Origin: Arthrobacter oryzae
Lineage (GTDB): Bacteria; Actinomycetota; Actinomycetes; Actinomycetales; Micrococcaceae
Assembly: GCF_003634095.1 (NCBI RefSeq)
Contig: NZ_RBIR01000002.1
Coordinates: 372,001-436,000 of the forward strand
Direction: 5' to 3'
Length of the DNA: 64,000 bases
Positions 56,636-64,000 of the stretch are shown here, in pieces. The notes beneath the pieces were generated by a model. It had not been told where the DNA came from and ran no database searches. It saw only the letters and a list, made by a program, of their open reading frames with translations. The position numbers and the translations under genes were made by a program. Within the stretch, counting starts at the first letter, position 1, and the number at the start of each line of letters is the position of its first letter.

Positions 56636-57607
56636 ATGAGCCCTGCACACCCGGAAAATTGGCCCGTCCTCGCCGTAAAAGGCCCCGTGGACGGCGCGCT
56701 GCTGCGGGACGTCGCAGCCCTCGTCGCCGCCGCGGAAGAGTCGGACGGCAATCCTCCACTGTCCGAACAGACCCTCGTAACGCTGCGGGCGGCCGACGCG
56801 GGCGAGCATTCGGTGCTGGCCATTGCCGTCTACGCCGTGGAGGAGAAGTCAGATCCGGCGACGGGTCAGGACCTGACCGGCGTCGCCGTCGTCATCGAGG
56901 AGCCCGACGGCACGGGCGTTCTCGAGGTCGCGGTCCACCCCAGCTACCGCAACCAGGGCGTGGCCGACCGCCTAGTGGGCCACCTGCGGAGCGTTCGCGG
57001 CTTCGCCGGACTGAACGCCTGGTCCCACGGAAACCACGAGGCCGCCGCGGAACTCGCGGCCCGCTACGGCTACGGCCCCGTCCGCAAACTGTGGAAAATG
57101 CGGCTCATGACCGCGACGGCGGAACTGCCGGAGGTCGAACTCCCCCAGGGCGTGCAGCTGCGCGCGTTCGTTCCCGGCCGCGACGAGGACGCCTGGCTGG
57201 CCGCAAACAAGGCCGCCTTCGCCCACCACCCGGAGCAGGGGAACATGTCCCGCGCCGATCTCGAGGCCCGGATGGCCGAGCCGTGGTTTGACCCCGCGGG
57301 CTTCCTGCTGGCCGTGGACCCGGCGGACCGGCTCCTGGGATTCCATTGGACCAAGGTGCACCCGCGGCACGGCGAGCACCCCGCGATCGGGGAGGTCTAT
57401 GTGGTGGGCGTAACCCCGGAGGCACAGGGTTCCGGACTGGGCAAGGCCCTGACCATCGCCGGCATCAAGCACCTGCGGGACCTCGGGCTGCGCGCCGTCA
57501 TGCTCTACGTCGACGCCGACAACGTCCCCGCCGTCTCGCTGTACCGCCGGCTCGGCTTCACTCGCTGGGACGTCGACGTCATGTACGCGCCGCTCCCTGG
57601 GCACTAA
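56636..57607 (+). CDS. mshD: Mycothiol synthase
   Basis: Last step of mycothiol biosynthesis: acetyl transfer from acetyl-CoA to Cys-GlcN-Ins; 323 residues, two GNAT domains. N-terminal domain VLEVAVHPSYRNQGVADRLV; C-terminal, active domain GEVYVVGVTPEAQGSGLGKA, with LLGFHWTKVH and MLYVDADNVPAVSLYRRLGF, typical of MshD. AFAHHPEQGNMS is another family signature. No ribosome site is visible and a -10 element lies 6 nt before the ATG, so the mRNA is probably leaderless. The glnR-mshD pairing is conserved in Mycobacterium. Presence of mycothiol synthesis supports an actinobacterial host. Confidence 0.94.
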   Translation: MSPAHPENWPVLAVKGPVDGALLRDVAALVAAAEESDGNPPLSEQTLVTLRAADAGEHSVLAIAVYAVEEKSDPATGQDLTGVAVVIEEPDGTGVLEVAVHPSYRNQGVADRLVGHLRSVRGFAGLNAWSHGNHEAAAELAARYGYGPVRKLWKMRLMTATAELPEVELPQGVQLRAFVPGRDEDAWLAANKAAFAHHPEQGNMSRADLEARMAEPWFDPAGFLLAVDPADRLLGFHWTKVHPRHGEHPAIGEVYVVGVTPEAQGSGLGKALTIAGIKHLRDLGLRAVMLYVDADNVPAVSLYRRLGFTRWDVDVMYAPLPGH

Positions 57608-57622
57608 CCCCTGGGCACTAAC
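57595..57622. repeat. Perfect 14-bp tandem repeat at mshD stop
   Basis: CCCTGGGCACTAAC twice in direct succession (57595-57608, 57609-57622). The first copy carries the mshD TAA; the second repeats it just outside the gene. Confidence 0.95.
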
Positions 57623-57648
57623 GCCGGGGCGCCGGCGGCCCGGCGTTA
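57619..57648 (+). terminator. Terminator of mshD
   Basis: TAACGCCGGG / CCCGGCGTTA (57619-57628, 57639-57648), perfect 10-bp stem 11 nt past the stop codon, no T run. The following ~110 nt before ppk hold TAAGGT (about 57721), a possible ppk -10. Confidence 0.7.
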
Positions 57649-57761
57649 CAGGCGTTGGTCAAGTCGGCGGACCACCGGGCCGTCCGGGCCGAAATCCGGG
57701 TCATCGGGCCGTGATTGCTTGTAAGGTTGGAGCTACATCGCGCCAGCATTGAGGAGACATC

Positions 57762-60026
57762 ATGCCACGGGAAATTGCCCGGACATCCACGTCTGAACCC
57801 GCTACGCCGGAAAAGCGGGCGCGCCCGGCGCGTGCCCGCTTTGGCTCCTCGGAAGTGCCGGCCTCACGTGCCACGCAGGACCGGATCGACATTCCGGAGT
57901 TCGCCCCGAACCTGGAACCTGAGGGCGAAATCAGCCCCGACCGGTTTCTGGACCGCGAGTTGAGCTGGCTTTCCTTCAATGAACGAGTCCTGGAACTGGC
58001 CGAGGACCCCAACCTGTACCTGCTGGAGCGGGTCAGCTTCCTGTCCATCTTCGCCTCCAACCTGGACGAGTTCTTCATGGTCCGGGTGGCCGGGCTGAAG
58101 CGGCGGATCGCCACGGGCCTGGCCGTCCCCTCCCCCGCAGGGCTGAGCCCCATGCAGGTCTTGGAGCAGATCGGCGACGAGGCCCACCGGCTGCAGCAGC
58201 GCCATGCCCGGGTCTATGCCGAGCAGATCCGGCCGGCGCTGGCGTACGAGCACATCCACCTCATGCACTGGGAAGAACTCGACTCCCAGGCCAAAGACCA
58301 GCTCAGCGCCATGTTCGCGGAAAAAGTCTTTCCCATCCTGACCCCGCTCGCCGTGGATCCGGCCCACCCGTTCCCCTACATTTCCGGGCTGTCCCTGAAC
58401 CTGGCCGTGGTGGTCCGCAACCCGGTCAGCGACAAAGAGCTCTTCGCCCGCGTCAAGGTCCCTGACCAGCTCCCGCGCCTGATCTCCATCGACGGCGCCC
58501 GCGCCGGCTCCGTCCCCGGGCGCGTGGCCCGGTTCATCGCCCTCGAAGAAGTCATCGCGGTGCACCTGGACCAGCTGTTCGCCGGCATGGAGGTCCTGGA
58601 GCACCACACCTTCCGCGTGACCCGCAACGAGGACGTGGAGGTCGAAGAGGACGACGCCGAGAACCTCCTGCAGGCGCTGGAGAAGGAACTCCTGCGCCGC
58701 CGGTTCGGCCCTCCGGTCCGGCTGGAGGTCACCAATGACATCAACCCGAACATCCGGGCGCTGCTGATCCGCGAGCTCGGCGTCGAGGAATCCGAGGTGT
58801 ACTCCGTGCCGGCGCCGCTGGACCTGCGCGGCCTGTCCGTTATTGCCGGAATCGACCGGGCGGACCTGCACTACCCCAAGCACGTCCCGCACACGTCCCG
58901 GTACCTGAACGAATCGGAGACCTCGAAGGCGGCGAACGTCTTTGCCGCCATGCGGCGACGGGACATCCTCCTGCACCACCCCTACGACTCCTTCTCCACG
59001 TCCGTCCAGGCCTTCCTGGAACAGGCAGCCGCGGATCCGAAGGTCCAGGCGATCAAGCAGACCCTGTACCGCACCTCCGGGGACTCGCCGATTGTCGATG
59101 CCCTGATTGACGCCGCCGAGGCCGGCAAGCAGGTCCTGGCCCTGGTGGAGATCAAGGCCCGCTTCGACGAGCAGGCCAACATCTCCTGGGCCCGGAAACT
59201 GGAGCAGGCCGGCGTCCATGTGGTGTACGGCATTGTGGGGCTCAAGACCCACTGCAAGCTCTCCCTCGTCGTCCGCCAGGAAGTGGACGGCCTGCGCCGC
59301 TACTGCCACATCGGCACCGGCAACTACCATCCCCGCACGGCCCGCTACTACGAAGACTTGGGCCTGCTCACGGCCAACGAGCAGGTGGGCGAGGACCTCT
59401 CCAAGCTGTTCAACCAGCTGTCCGGCTACGCGCCGAAGTCCACGTTCAAGAGGCTGCTCGTGGCGCCGCGCTCGGTCCGGTCCGGGCTGATCGACAGGAT
59501 CGAAACCGAAATCAAGAACGCCCGGGCAGGCATCCCCGCCCGGGTGCAGATCAAGGTCAATTCGATGGTGGACGAGGCCATCATCGATTCCCTGTACCGC
59601 GCGTCCCAGGCCGGTGTGCCGGTGGATGTGATTGTCCGCGGCATCTGCTCCCTGCGGCCCGGTGTTCCCGGCCTGAGCGAGAACATCACCGTCCGCTCGG
59701 TGCTGGGCCGCTTCCTGGAGCACTCGCGCGTCTTTGCCTTCGCGAATGCCGGCGACCCGGTGGTCTTCATCGGTTCGGCCGACATGATGCACCGGAACCT
59801 GGACCGCCGGGTGGAGGCCCTCGTGCAGCTCTCGAGCGGCGACGACACCAGCTACGTCCTGGATCTGCTCAAACGCTACATGGATCCCGAAACCGCCAGC
59901 TGGCATCTGGACAAGCAGGGCGAATGGACCCGGCACCACCTCGCTGAAGACGGCCGGAACCTGGACGACGTCCAGTCCTGGCTGCTGGCTTCCCGCTCGC
60001 GTCAACGCACGACTAGCCTGCGGTAG
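57762..60026 (+). CDS. ppk: Polyphosphate kinase (PPK1)
   Basis: Polymerises inorganic polyphosphate from ATP; 754 residues. After about 50 basic, disordered residues the N-domain begins at [17 protein letters not shown]. The autophosphorylated histidine is H497 in [15 protein letters not shown] and the second active-site histidine is H654 in [30 protein letters not shown] is the typical PPK1 block. ATG with GAGGAG 6 nt upstream. The Nudix/phosphatase gene follows after 5 nt, the same pairing as ppk-mutT1 in Mycobacterium. Confidence 0.96.
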   Translation: MPREIARTSTSEPATPEKRARPARARFGSSEVPASRATQDRIDIPEFAPNLEPEGEISPDRFLDRELSWLSFNERVLELAEDPNLYLLERVSFLSIFASNLDEFFMVRVAGLKRRIATGLAVPSPAGLSPMQVLEQIGDEAHRLQQRHARVYAEQIRPALAYEHIHLMHWEELDSQAKDQLSAMFAEKVFPILTPLAVDPAHPFPYISGLSLNLAVVVRNPVSDKELFARVKVPDQLPRLISIDGARAGSVPGRVARFIALEEVIAVHLDQLFAGMEVLEHHTFRVTRNEDVEVEEDDAENLLQALEKELLRRRFGPPVRLEVTNDINPNIRALLIRELGVEESEVYSVPAPLDLRGLSVIAGIDRADLHYPKHVPHTSRYLNESETSKAANVFAAMRRRDILLHHPYDSFSTSVQAFLEQAAADPKVQAIKQTLYRTSGDSPIVDALIDAAEAGKQVLALVEIKARFDEQANISWARKLEQAGVHVVYGIVGLKTHCKLSLVVRQEVDGLRRYCHIGTGNYHPRTARYYEDLGLLTANEQVGEDLSKLFNQLSGYAPKSTFKRLLVAPRSVRSGLIDRIETEIKNARAGIPARVQIKVNSMVDEAIIDSLYRASQAGVPVDVIVRGICSLRPGVPGLSENITVRSVLGRFLEHSRVFAFANAGDPVVFIGSADMMHRNLDRRVEALVQLSSGDDTSYVLDLLKRYMDPETASWHLDKQGEWTRHHLAEDGRNLDDVQSWLLASRSRQRTTSLR

Positions 60027-60031
60027 GGGCC

Positions 60032-61015
60032 GTGAGTGTGAGCAGCGATGCAATGGTTGCGGACCAGACGGATCGTCCGGACGAAGAAGTTGCCGTCACG
60101 GCTGCTGGCGCCATCCCCTGGCGGCTCAATTCGGTAGACAAGGACCAGCTCGAGGTCCTGCTCATCCACCGCCCGCGGTATGACGACTGGTCTTGGCCGA
60201 AAGGCAAGATTGACCCCGGCGAGACCATCCCGGAGTGCGCCGTCCGCGAAGTGGTGGAGGAGATCGGGCTCTCCGCTCCGCTGGGGATCCCCCTGCCGCC
60301 CATTCACTACCACGTGCCCGCCGGGCTGAAGGTGGTCCACTACTGGGCGGTCGACGTCGACGGCGCTGTCTTGGTGCCGGACGGCAGGGAGGTCGACAGC
60401 ATCATGTGGTGCCCGCCTGAGAAGGCAGCCCGCCTCCTCAGCAACCCGAGCGACATGGAGCCCCTGCAGCACCTCGTGAACGCCCATGACCGCGGGGAAC
60501 TCGCAACGTGGCCGCTGCTGATCGTGCGGCACGCGAAGGCCAAACCCCGCTCTTCGTGGACCAAGGCCGAGGGCGACCGGCCGCTGGCGGCCACCGGCAT
60601 GCGCCAGGCGCAGTCGGTGGGACGGCTCCTGCAGGCATGGAAGCCGGCCCGGATCGTCTCGAGCCCGTGGTTGCGGTGCGTGGCCACCATTGCGCCCTAC
60701 GCCAAGGCGGCGGAAGCCAAGGTGAAGCTCAACGAGGCCCTCACCGAGCACCGGCACGGCCGCAGCCCGCAAAAGACGGCCGCCGTCGTTGAGGGACTGT
60801 TCGACAAACAGCGGGCCGTGGCCCTGTGCACCCACCGGCCGGCGCTGCCGACCGTCCTGAAGCAACTGGCAAAACACATGAACTCCCGGCTCCGGGACCT
60901 GCTGCCGTCCTCGGACCCGTTCCTGGCCCCGGGCGAGATCATCGTGTGCCACGTGGCACACGGCAGCAAGAAAAAGGTCGTTGCCGTGGAGCGGTTCAAG
61001 CCCTTCGACGACTGA
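60032..61015 (+). CDS. MutT1-like Nudix hydrolase fused to histidine phosphatase
   Basis: 327 residues, two domains. Nudix domain with the complete box G58-L80 (GKIDPGETIPECAVREVVEE plus IGL). C-terminal histidine-phosphatase (RHG) domain with R166/H167 in LLIVRHAKAKPRSSW, later LCTHRPALPTVL. This fusion is the architecture of mycobacterial MutT1, which degrades 8-oxo-(d)GTP and diadenosine polyphosphates. GTG start 5 nt after the ppk stop; a second GTG 6 nt later has better spacing from AGGGG. Likely co-transcribed with ppk, linking polyphosphate and nucleotide sanitation. Confidence 0.92.
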   Translation: MSVSSDAMVADQTDRPDEEVAVTAAGAIPWRLNSVDKDQLEVLLIHRPRYDDWSWPKGKIDPGETIPECAVREVVEEIGLSAPLGIPLPPIHYHVPAGLKVVHYWAVDVDGAVLVPDGREVDSIMWCPPEKAARLLSNPSDMEPLQHLVNAHDRGELATWPLLIVRHAKAKPRSSWTKAEGDRPLAATGMRQAQSVGRLLQAWKPARIVSSPWLRCVATIAPYAKAAEAKVKLNEALTEHRHGRSPQKTAAVVEGLFDKQRAVALCTHRPALPTVLKQLAKHMNSRLRDLLPSSDPFLAPGEIIVCHVAHGSKKKVVAVERFKPFDD

Positions 61016-61049
61016 AGTCCTTGACCACCGGGGACGGCAGCCCTAGTTT

Positions 61050-61070
61050 GTATCAATAACTTGGTACATT
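61050..61070 (+). promoter_or_regulatory. Operator-like dyad and -10 upstream of membrane protein-GntR operon
   Basis: GTATCAA-TAAC-TTGGTAC (61050-61067), arms matching at 6 of 7 positions, overlaps TACATT (61065-61070), a candidate -10, 24 nt before the ATG at 61094. This suits autoregulation by the YtrA-type GntR protein encoded at the end of the operon. Confidence 0.45.
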
Positions 61071-61093
61071 GCTGCTGAATCTTGGGGGATTTC

Positions 61094-62740
61094 ATGCCGT
61101 TCCAGTTCTACCTTCCGCCGATGGTGTTGCTCGGCCCCGCCGTCGCGGCCTTGGTGGTGTACGCCGTGCTGCGCTGGGTGATCTGGGCTCCCGGAACCGG
61201 AACGTCGCCACAGACCGTATCCGAGCACGGGCTGTGGGTCGGCGTGATCGGCTGGCTCGCGAGCTCTCTCCAGGGCGCGACGACTTTGGGCATTATCCCG
61301 GCCAGCCCATCGGCCGGCGGCGCCCTGGTCAGTGCCGAGACGATCGCTCCGGCCTTGGCGTGGCCGGTCCTGGGCTGCCTGACGGTACACGCCCTCGGGC
61401 AGATCAGTTACCCGGGCCCGCGGCGAATGCGGCGGCAGGCCGTGCTTTCGGTCCGGCATATCGGCGACTTCCTACCCCGCCGGCTGGCGGTGACCACCGC
61501 AGCCATCTTTGTTACGGCCGCTGTGGCGATCACCCGGACTGCCACTCTGCCGGGATTCCCGGCCGTAGCTCCCGCCACGGTCAGCGACGGCACGGACGGC
61601 CACTACGTCGGCGGCGGTGACGGCCGCATTCCCGGATCCGAGGTGGCTTGCTGGATCGGAAGTGCCCTGCTGGTTTTGGCCGCAGGGACGTGGCTGGTGC
61701 TGCGGCTGATCGCAAGACGCCGCCAACTGGAATCCCTCGACGCCGCCGACAACGCCGTGCTGCGGACCATCGCGATGAACAGGCTGCTGCGCACGGTCTC
61801 GACGGTGGCCGCAGGACTGACAGCCATTGCGGGGAACTTCGCTGCCCGCCCGGATCCAGCCCAGGGACCGGCGGCGTGGATGAATCCGGCCGGCCTGGCG
61901 TGCACCGTGGTCTTGCTGGTCATGTGGTGGTGGCGGCCCCCTCGGCTCGCGTCCGCCGAACCCGGCCGCCGGAACCGCCGGGGAGCAGTGGCGGCCACCG
62001 GCCGCCAGCACCCGGGTGCCAGGCTGGTCGCCTCCCTCGGGGCGCTGCTCGGGCTGGCGGCCACCGTGCCGCTCGTGGCCGGCGTCTTCCTGTCCCAGGC
62101 CCTCATTGCCGCTGATGGCTCCGGCATTGCGGGCTTCCTCGCGCTCGCGGCCGTTTCCGTCCTGTTCGTCATCACCGCCGGCGAGCTGCTGCTGCAGCGC
62201 AACTATGGCAGTTCCGAGGCGCCGCGCGGCTGGCCCCGGCAACCGGTGAGCCCCGCCAGGCTGACCACGGCTGTCCTGGCCTTGCTGGTCTTCGTCGCCG
62301 TCCTGGGTGTCACGGCGGCGGGGCAGGCACGGCTGGCCGAAGGCCCGGGTTGGGTTCCGGCAGGGCTGTTCACGGCCGGAACATGCGTCGCCTCCCTCCC
62401 CGCGTTGCTCACGGCCAGGTTCCGCCGGGGTGTTCGCGGGGCGCCCGGCGGTCTGGACGCAGCCTTGCGCGCCATCACCGTCCACCGGGTGGTGCGGACC
62501 CTGACGGCCACCGTCACGGCCCAGGCCGCCGTCCTGCTGCTCACCCGGAGCAACGCCTGGGCGGCGGTGCTGGGCCGCGATGCTTTCGGGGGGACCGACC
62601 CGGCCGCGACCTTCTGGGGGCCTGCGATCGCGGCCGGCACGGTTCTCGGCGTCGCTGCCGCGGTCATCGCGGTCATCCCGGTGGGCATTGCTGTCCGGCG
62701 GCCCCCCGCTCCCCTGCCGCGGCAGGAAGTCGCCGCGTGA
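61094..62740 (+). CDS. Polytopic membrane protein of unknown function, GntR-linked
   Basis: 548 residues from the ATG at 61094 (GGGGGA 4 nt upstream; an in-frame TTG at 61082 is less likely). About a dozen hydrophobic segments, with basic cytoplasmic loops around residues 105-130, 205-230 and 285-310. The halves look loosely repeated: an Arg-rich motif followed by HxVVRT/NRLLRT occurs in both (AMNRLLRTVSTVAAGLTAIA and ITVHRVVRTLTATVTAQAAV). No known family recognised. It overlaps a YtrA-type GntR gene by 4 nt; such regulators commonly control membrane transport genes. Confidence 0.78.
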   Translation: MPFQFYLPPMVLLGPAVAALVVYAVLRWVIWAPGTGTSPQTVSEHGLWVGVIGWLASSLQGATTLGIIPASPSAGGALVSAETIAPALAWPVLGCLTVHALGQISYPGPRRMRRQAVLSVRHIGDFLPRRLAVTTAAIFVTAAVAITRTATLPGFPAVAPATVSDGTDGHYVGGGDGRIPGSEVACWIGSALLVLAAGTWLVLRLIARRRQLESLDAADNAVLRTIAMNRLLRTVSTVAAGLTAIAGNFAARPDPAQGPAAWMNPAGLACTVVLLVMWWWRPPRLASAEPGRRNRRGAVAATGRQHPGARLVASLGALLGLAATVPLVAGVFLSQALIAADGSGIAGFLALAAVSVLFVITAGELLLQRNYGSSEAPRGWPRQPVSPARLTTAVLALLVFVAVLGVTAAGQARLAEGPGWVPAGLFTAGTCVASLPALLTARFRRGVRGAPGGLDAALRAITVHRVVRTLTATVTAQAAVLLLTRSNAWAAVLGRDAFGGTDPAATFWGPAIAAGTVLGVAAAVIAVIPVGIAVRRPPAPLPRQEVAA

Positions 62741-63144
62741 CCGCGGGGATCTCCGTCAATCTCCAGTCACCTGTTCCCCCCTTCGAGCAGATCCGGGAGC
62801 AGATCGCCTCGCTGATCACCGTCGGGGCGCTGGCACCGGGGACCCGGCTGCCGGCCGTCCGGAGCCTCGCCGGCGATCTCGGCCTCGCCGCCGGAACGGT
62901 CGCGCGGGCCTATAAGGAACTCGAACGGGCCGGTCTGGTCGAGACCCGGCGGCGGAACGGGACCGTAGTCGCGGGCCGCCGTCCCGTCATTGGCGCGCCG
63001 TCAGTCACCCCGGGGCCGGGGGCCGTCGCCGCGGCGGTGACCACCGCCGTCGAGCAATACATTGCCGAGGGCAGGCGCGCCGGTTTCGACGACACCGCAC
63101 TGCTGGCAATCCTGCGGGCAAAGCTCACCCAGCAAGACGGATAA
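62737..63144 (+). CDS. GntR-family regulator, YtrA subfamily
   Basis: 135 residues: a GntR winged helix (PPFEQIREQIASLITVGALA, GTRLPAVRSLAGDLGLAAGT, VARAYKELERAGLVETRRRN) followed by only a short helical tail, which is the YtrA layout. The GTG start overlaps the stop of the membrane gene (GTGA). Probably a repressor of its own operon; a matching dyad lies at 61050-61067. Confidence 0.92.
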   Translation: MTAGISVNLQSPVPPFEQIREQIASLITVGALAPGTRLPAVRSLAGDLGLAAGTVARAYKELERAGLVETRRRNGTVVAGRRPVIGAPSVTPGPGAVAAAVTTAVEQYIAEGRRAGFDDTALLAILRAKLTQQDG

Positions 63145-63165
63145 GGACCGGCGGCGACTTCTCAG

Positions 63166-63171
63166 TAGACT
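63166..63171 (+). promoter_or_regulatory. TAGACT -10 element of thyA, leaderless geometry
   Basis: TAGACT followed by exactly 6 nt and the GTG of thyA (63178). No ribosome site fits, so transcription probably begins at the start codon. No good -35. Confidence 0.5.
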
Positions 63172-63177
63172 GGAACC

Positions 63178-63981
63178 GTGAGCATTCCTACGCCCTATGA
63201 AGACCTCCTGCGTGACGTCCTCGAGCACGGCACGCACAAATCGGACCGGACCGGAACCGGCACCCTTAGCGTTTTTGGCCGTCAGCTCCGCTTTGACCTG
63301 AGCAAGAGCTTCCCGCTCATCACCACCAAACGGGTGCACTTCAAATCCGTGGCCGTGGAGCTGCTCTGGTTCCTGCGCGGCGATACCAACGTCAAATGGA
63401 TGCAGGACCAGGGCGTGACAATCTGGGACGAGTGGGCAGACGCCGACGGCGAACTGGGGCCCGTTTACGGCGTCCAGTGGCGTTCCTGGCCCACACCTGA
63501 CGGCGGCCACATCGACCAGATCGCCGAACTGATCGAGAACCTCAAGTCCAACCCGGACTCGCGCCGGCACATTGTCTCGGCCTGGAACGTCGCCGAGCTC
63601 AAGGACATGGCACTTCCTCCCTGCCACGCGTTCTTCCAGTTCTACGTGGCAGACGGCAAGCTCTCCTGCCAGCTTTACCAGCGTTCGGCGGACACCTTCC
63701 TGGGCGTGCCGTTCAACATCGCCTCCTATGCCCTGCTGACGTGCATGATCGCGCAGCAGACCGGACTGGAACCGGGCGAATTCGTCTGGACCGGCGGCGA
63801 TGTCCACATTTACGACAACCACATGGACCAGGTCCTCAAGCAGCTCGCCCGCGAGCCCTACGACTACCCGCAGCTGGTAATCACCCGCAAGCCGGATTCC
63901 ATCTTCGACTACACGCTCGAGGACTTCGACGTGGTCGGATACCAGCACCACCCGACGATTAAGGCCCCGATAGCCGTATGA
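63178..63981 (+). CDS. thyA: Thymidylate synthase
   Basis: Methylates dUMP to dTMP with methylenetetrahydrofolate; 267 residues, classical ThyA. The catalytic cysteine is C149 in [11 protein letters not shown]; other conserved points are [41 protein letters not shown] and [13 protein letters not shown] start, apparently leaderless. The TGA overlaps the ATG of the next gene (ATGA), expected to be folA. Confidence 0.97.
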   Translation: MSIPTPYEDLLRDVLEHGTHKSDRTGTGTLSVFGRQLRFDLSKSFPLITTKRVHFKSVAVELLWFLRGDTNVKWMQDQGVTIWDEWADADGELGPVYGVQWRSWPTPDGGHIDQIAELIENLKSNPDSRRHIVSAWNVAELKDMALPPCHAFFQFYVADGKLSCQLYQRSADTFLGVPFNIASYALLTCMIAQQTGLEPGEFVWTGGDVHIYDNHMDQVLKQLAREPYDYPQLVITRKPDSIFDYTLEDFDVVGYQHHPTIKAPIAV

Positions 63982-64000
63982 GCAAAGCAGACACCCCGGG
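63978..64000 (+). CDS. Start of next gene, probably dihydrofolate reductase (truncated)
   Basis: ATG at 63978 overlaps the thyA stop by 4 nt and opens a frame (MSKADTP...) that runs off the window. Only seven codons are visible, so the identity (folA) is inferred solely from the frequent thyA-folA pairing. Confidence 0.5.

Overview
The window is high-GC actinobacterial chromosome. It most resembles Arthrobacter/Pseudarthrobacter (Micrococcaceae); this is inferred from family resemblance, not from a search. Supporting signs are a GlnR-type regulator next to mycothiol synthase, a PPK1 followed by a MutT1-like Nudix/phosphatase fusion, very frequent GTG/TTG starts with ATGA/GTGA overlaps, TAGACT-like -10 elements, and a spc operon without rpsN (S14). 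I see no insertion sequence, prophage or CRISPR array. Nearly everything is core genome.

Layout. 1-2942 (+): the end of a sugar ABC transporter (two permeases and a Tat/lipoprotein binding protein). 3046-16325 (-): the ribosomal supercluster, read leftward as rpsJ-rplC-rplD-rplW-rplB-rpsS-rplV-rpsC-rplP-rpmC-rpsQ, a strong hairpin, then rplN-rplX-rplE-rpsH-rplF-rplR-rpsE-rpmD-rplO, a classic terminator, then secY-adk and map. 16710-18143 (+): a GH1 glycosidase, with a 41-residue membrane protein facing it. 18469-22955 (-): rpsL-rpsG-fusA-tuf. 23396-30916 (-): rpoB-rpoC. 31300-35048: an inserted block (thiolase, YbaK-like deacylase, secreted 2',3'-cyclic-nucleotidase) separating rpoBC from rplJ-rplL. 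35312-40865 (-): tRNA-Trp-secE-nusG-rplK-rplA, a tandem GNAT, and rplJ-rplL.

41143-48229 carries an aspartate aminotransferase, then a divergent envelope-stress module: a PspC-domain histidine kinase with a LuxR-type regulator on one strand, and a repeat-bearing PspC protein, a small membrane protein and a mini-PspC protein on the other. pfkA follows. 48336-55512 holds small accessory genes: an acetyltransferase, a PadR-controlled DHA2 exporter, an ankyrin protein, YgfZ, a flavodoxin-fold protein, a nitrobindin-like protein, a 37-residue membrane protein and a polytopic membrane protein. 55652-64000 (+) holds glnR, mshD, ppk, a MutT1-like gene, an unknown polytopic membrane protein with a YtrA-type GntR regulator, thyA and the first codons of the next gene, probably folA.

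Functionally this is the translation/transcription core (ribosomal proteins, EF-Tu, EF-G, RNA polymerase, NusG, SecE/SecY, methionine aminopeptidase, adenylate kinase) plus nitrogen control, thiol, polyphosphate and thymidylate metabolism. The least expected signals are non-coding: a 52-nt tRNA-like three-stem element between glnR and mshD, two families of long palindromes at gene ends, several start codons lying exactly 6 nt after a TANNNT -10 element (leaderless geometry), operator-like dyads at the padR and GntR promoters, and a 30-bp in-frame minisatellite in the PspC protein gene.
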